Below, piece by piece: positions 61,082-64,000 of a stretch of DNA of 64,000 nt (position 1 is its first letter; each line of letters begins with the position of its first letter). This DNA comes from Parapristionchus giblindavisi (Eukaryota > Nematoda > Chromadorea > Rhabditida > Diplogasteridae). Location of the stretch: the NCBI GenBank assembly GCA_943737045.1, contig CALSFV010000027.1:1003342-1067341 (forward strand), written 5' to 3'. The translations under genes were made by a program, and so were the position numbers. The notes beneath the pieces are model-generated. The model did no database searches. It saw only the letters and a program-made list of their open reading frames with translations, and had not been told where the DNA came from.

Positions 61082-61255
61082 CTGTGGATTTCTCTACCTA
61101 TCTCCCCTCAACCTCTCTTCGCCTTCTACCTCTCCCTCTCCCCCCCCCCCCCTCACTCTCTTCCCATTCTACCGCTCCCTCTACCCTCCTCTCTCTCTCT
61201 TCCCCTTCTCCTTCTACCCTCCCTCTCTCCCTCTGCCTCTTCCAACCTCTTCATT
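61082..61255 (+). repeat. polypyrimidine tract
   Basis: Nearly uninterrupted C/T DNA (CTCTCCCTCTGCC, a run of 12 C at about 61141). Confidence 0.8.
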
Positions 61256-61549
61256 AAAGTGTTTTCTTCGTTTTCCGACATGGTCGTGCATTTCCATCTA
61301 TTTCCATAATGAGAATGGCTTTTTTTCTTTAGAATCGCTTTGGTTCTACACAAATTGATTCTCAATGTTGATATTTCCTCCCCTGATAGGCAAAAAATTC
61401 CAGAAGAAGAACAGAGTATTCTGGTGTGCGTAATTTTTCTTTGAAAACCAGAGAACGAGAAAGTATTATGATGTGAGAGAGTGTGGTTGTTCTGGCTTCC
61501 AAAATAGACAGAATACTATGCAAAAACCTTTCTGTCTGCGGTGCGGTCG

Positions 61550-61800
61550 GTAAAGTTAAGCTCTCCGTCCCTCTCTCGCCTACTCCATCAACAGAAAAGG
61601 ATCAACAGCCGAATCCCCTCCTAGAAGGCTTTGGAATGCCTGGAGGTGTACTTCCAACTGTCAAGCGGGCCTAATGGACGATAGCGGACCGTTTTCGTGG
61701 GTTCACAACTTCAATCAACAAGTTTCAGTTCGATCGTTTTCTTGAATGGAGAATAACATCTCTCAGAGACGGAAGAATAATAACTTGCAAGAAAATTCCC
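61550..61800 (+). repeat. inverted partner of 56930-57190
   Basis: PTPSTEKDQQPNPLLEGFG followed by a stop, then FRGFTTSINKFQFDRF in the same frame. The function is unknown. Confidence 0.5.
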
Positions 61801-62007
61801 CCTGCCCCTGACTTACTCTTCTGCACTTAGTGCTGATAAGATAAATGTATTGTATGCAAAAACCAGAGATTTAAGATAGTCTGGGATGGGTGCATATAAT
61901 TCATTAATACAAGAACAAGGATTCATGGACTATATGTCTTCTCTTGACATAATAAATTATTTGTTATGTAGTGCAACTATAATTTTAATATTTCCCTAAT
62001 TTGATCG

Positions 62008-62045
62008 CATCTCCCTCTCCCTCTCCCTCTCCCTCTCCCTCTCGC
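62008..62045 (+). repeat. CTCCCT hexamer repeat
   Basis: CTCCCTCTCCCTCTCCCT in six copies, directly before the degenerate edge of the 40-bp satellite. Confidence 0.8.
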
Positions 62046-62180
62046 TCTTGTAATTGATACCTCTCTTCGGGTGGAGGACAGGTTAGCAGGGGACATTTGA
62101 GCAATGAGATGGGCTTGAGCAATGGAGATATGAGCAAAAGAGAGATTAGAATTGGACATTTGAGCAGCGCGCTGTGTGAA

Positions 62181-63391
62181 CATGGACACTTGAGCAGCGG
62201 TTGAATAAGGCCTCCCTGAACTTGGACACTTGAGCAGCCGTTGAATAAGGCCTCCCTGAACTTGGACACTTGAGCAGCGGTTGAATAAGGCCTCCCTGAA
62301 CTTGGACACTTGAGCAGCGGTTGAATAAGGCCTCCCTGAACTTGGACACTTGAGCAGCCGTTGAATAAGGCCTCCCTAAACTTGGACACTTGAGCAGCCG
62401 TTGAATAAGGCCTCCCTGAACTTGGACACTTGAGCAGCCGTTGAATAAGGCCTCCCTAAACTTGGACACTTGAGCAGCCGTTGAATAAGGCCTCCCTGAA
62501 CTTGGACACTTGAGCAGCCGTTGAATAAGGCCTCCCTAAACTTGGACAATTGAGCAGCCGCTCGCTAAGGTTTCTCTGAACTTGGACACTTGAGCAGCCG
62601 TTGAATAAGGCCTCCCTAAACTTGGACACTTGAGCAGCCGCTCGCTAAGGTTTCTCTGAACTTGGACACTTGAGCAGCGGTTGAATAAGGCCTCCCTGAA
62701 CTTGGACACTTGAGCAGCGGTTGAATAAGACCTCCCTGAACTTGGACACTTGAGCAGCCGTTGAATAAGGCCTCCCTAAACTTGGACACTTGAGCAGCCG
62801 TTGAATAAGGCCTCCCTGAACTTGGACACTTGAGCAGCCGTTGAATAAGGCCTCCCTGAACTTGGACACTTGAGCAGCCGTTGAATAAGGCCTCCTTAAA
62901 CTTGGACACTTGAGCAGCCGTTGAATAAGGCCTCCCTAAACTTGGACACTTGAGCAGCCGTTGAATAAGGCCTCCCTGAACTTGGACACTTGAGCAGCCG
63001 TTGAATAAGGCCTCCCTAAACTTGGACACTTGAGCAGCCGCTCGCTAAGGTTTCTCTGAACTTGGACACTTGAGCAGCCGTTGAATAAGGCTTCCCTGAA
63101 CTTGGACACTTGAGCAGCCGCTCGCTAAGGTTTCTCTAATCTTGGACACTTGAGCAGCGGTGGAATAAGGCCTCCCTGAACTTGGACACTTGAGCAGCCG
63201 CTCGCTAAGGTTTCTCTGAACTTGGACACTTGAGCAGCCGCTCGCTATGGTTTCTCTGAACTTGGACAATTGAGCAGCGGTTGGATAAGGCCTCCCTGAA
63301 CTTGGACACTTGAGCAGCCGCTCGCTAAGGTTTCTCTGAACTTGGACACTTGAGCAGCCGTTGAATGAGGCCTCCGCGACCGTGGGCATTA
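62181..63391. repeat. 40-bp satellite array, about 30 units, two variants
   Basis: Unit CTTGGACACTTGAGCAGCCG plus either TTGAATAAGGCCTCCCTGAA (major) or CTCGCTAAGGTTTCTCTGAA (minor, seven or so units mainly after 62560). Older diverged units with TGAGCAATGAGA extend back to about 62090. Confidence 0.92.
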
Positions 63392-63713
63392 GAGCAGTCG
63401 TACTGATGCTTCATTTTTTTTTGAAAAAAAAATTGAAGTGAGCCTATTCAAAAAAAAATTGTTGGGTCACATGTCTGCGTTAATTTATCTCGGTAAAACT
63501 TTGTGAAAATTATTTTTCCGATTTAAAGAGTCAAAACACTCGGAATATTTCTGCATATTGTTTTCCGCTTTTTTATGAGAAATTATTTTTTTCGCCTCAA
63601 TAGTATATATATTTTTAAGATAAACAGCATCAGTCAACGAATATTTTTTTGCCGACTGTGAGCATATTATAAAAAAAACAAATAAGGTATTCTTACTTGA
63701 ATCTTCTACGGAA

Positions 63714-63997
63714 ATGCAGTAATCTGAGGCAATTGATTTTCGCTTTTAGAACGCTATTATGTACCAATGCGTTAAAGAGTTTAAAATATTTTTTTCTCCA
63801 AAAATATAATATAAAAATTGTAAAAAGATTTTGCATATATTTGCATGAATTTTTCTCGATAATTGTTTGCCAAATTCATAGGGGGAAGAGGAATTTTATT
63901 TATTCTATTTCTCTAGAAATTACAAAAAAAAATTTAAACGCATTTTGGAACATAACAGCGTTCTAACTGCGAAAATCAATTACCTCAGATTACTGTA
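63714..63997. mobile_element. palindromic MITE at the window end
   Basis: CAGTAATCTGAGGCAATTGA and the mirror CCTCAGATTACTG, inner TTAGAACGCT and AGCGTTCTAA. The CAGT start resembles Tc1/mariner ends; the duplication is not clear. Confidence 0.6.
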
Positions 63998-64000
63998 TTT

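Noticed and set aside
61977..63389. Minus-strand ORFs up to 137 codons with SKFREALFNGCSSVQVQ repeats
   Set aside because: Translation of the 40-bp satellite; the same peptide appears in every frame.
62181..63391. CRISPR-like array
   Set aside because: Units are directly contiguous with no unique spacers, and the DNA is eukaryotic. It is a satellite.

Overview
This is nuclear DNA of a nematode-like animal. The evidence is many-exon genes with GT-AG introns that are often 40-60 bp with TTTCAG acceptors, two STR-superfamily chemoreceptor genes, and very dense non-autonomous transposons. A rhabditid or diplogastrid nematode is likely but the species is inference. I assembled the gene models by hand: exons were joined only where splice sites, codon phase and protein-family motifs agreed.

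Layout. 1-19.0 kb holds two paralogous seven-TM chemoreceptor genes in inverted, head-to-head arrangement (minus strand, cut by the window start, to 2461; plus strand 15037-19025). The 12.6 kb between them is filled with palindromic elements, an inverted minisatellite and a decayed LINE. 19.1-21.1 kb is more foldback DNA. 21.2-33.9 kb is a kinase cluster: a tyrosine-kinase-like pseudokinase (minus), a TKL-like active kinase (minus) and, divergent from it, a complete MKK4/SEK-type MAP kinase kinase (plus). 34.5-38.2 kb carries a four-TM protein (minus), 40.1-42.3 kb an ATF4-like bZIP factor (plus), and 43.9-47.8 kb a secreted Pro/Ser/Thr-rich protein (plus). From 48 kb to the end I find no gene I can support; this part holds MITEs, a 1.66 kb palindromic satellite block (51.1-52.7 kb) and a 40-bp satellite array (62.2-63.4 kb).

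Mobile DNA is the striking part. Three short families share a TTAA target duplication and an AGG terminus: a ~120-bp semi-palindromic family (here TTAA-A, about 35 whole or partial copies), a 121-bp family (TTAA-B), and a 348-bp family (TTAA-C) that contains a tRNA-like pol III A box and B box between its terminal repeats. Other families include a 120-bp element with 4-bp target duplications, a hAT-like element with an 8-bp duplication, and Tc1/mariner-like foldbacks at TA. Elements are nested in one another at several places, giving a relative insertion order.

How the genes could work together: a TKL kinase (MAP3K-like), a MAP2K with an SxxxT activation site and a stress-type bZIP lie within about 17 kb. 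This recalls the parts of a stress/immunity MAPK cascade, but a functional link is inference only.
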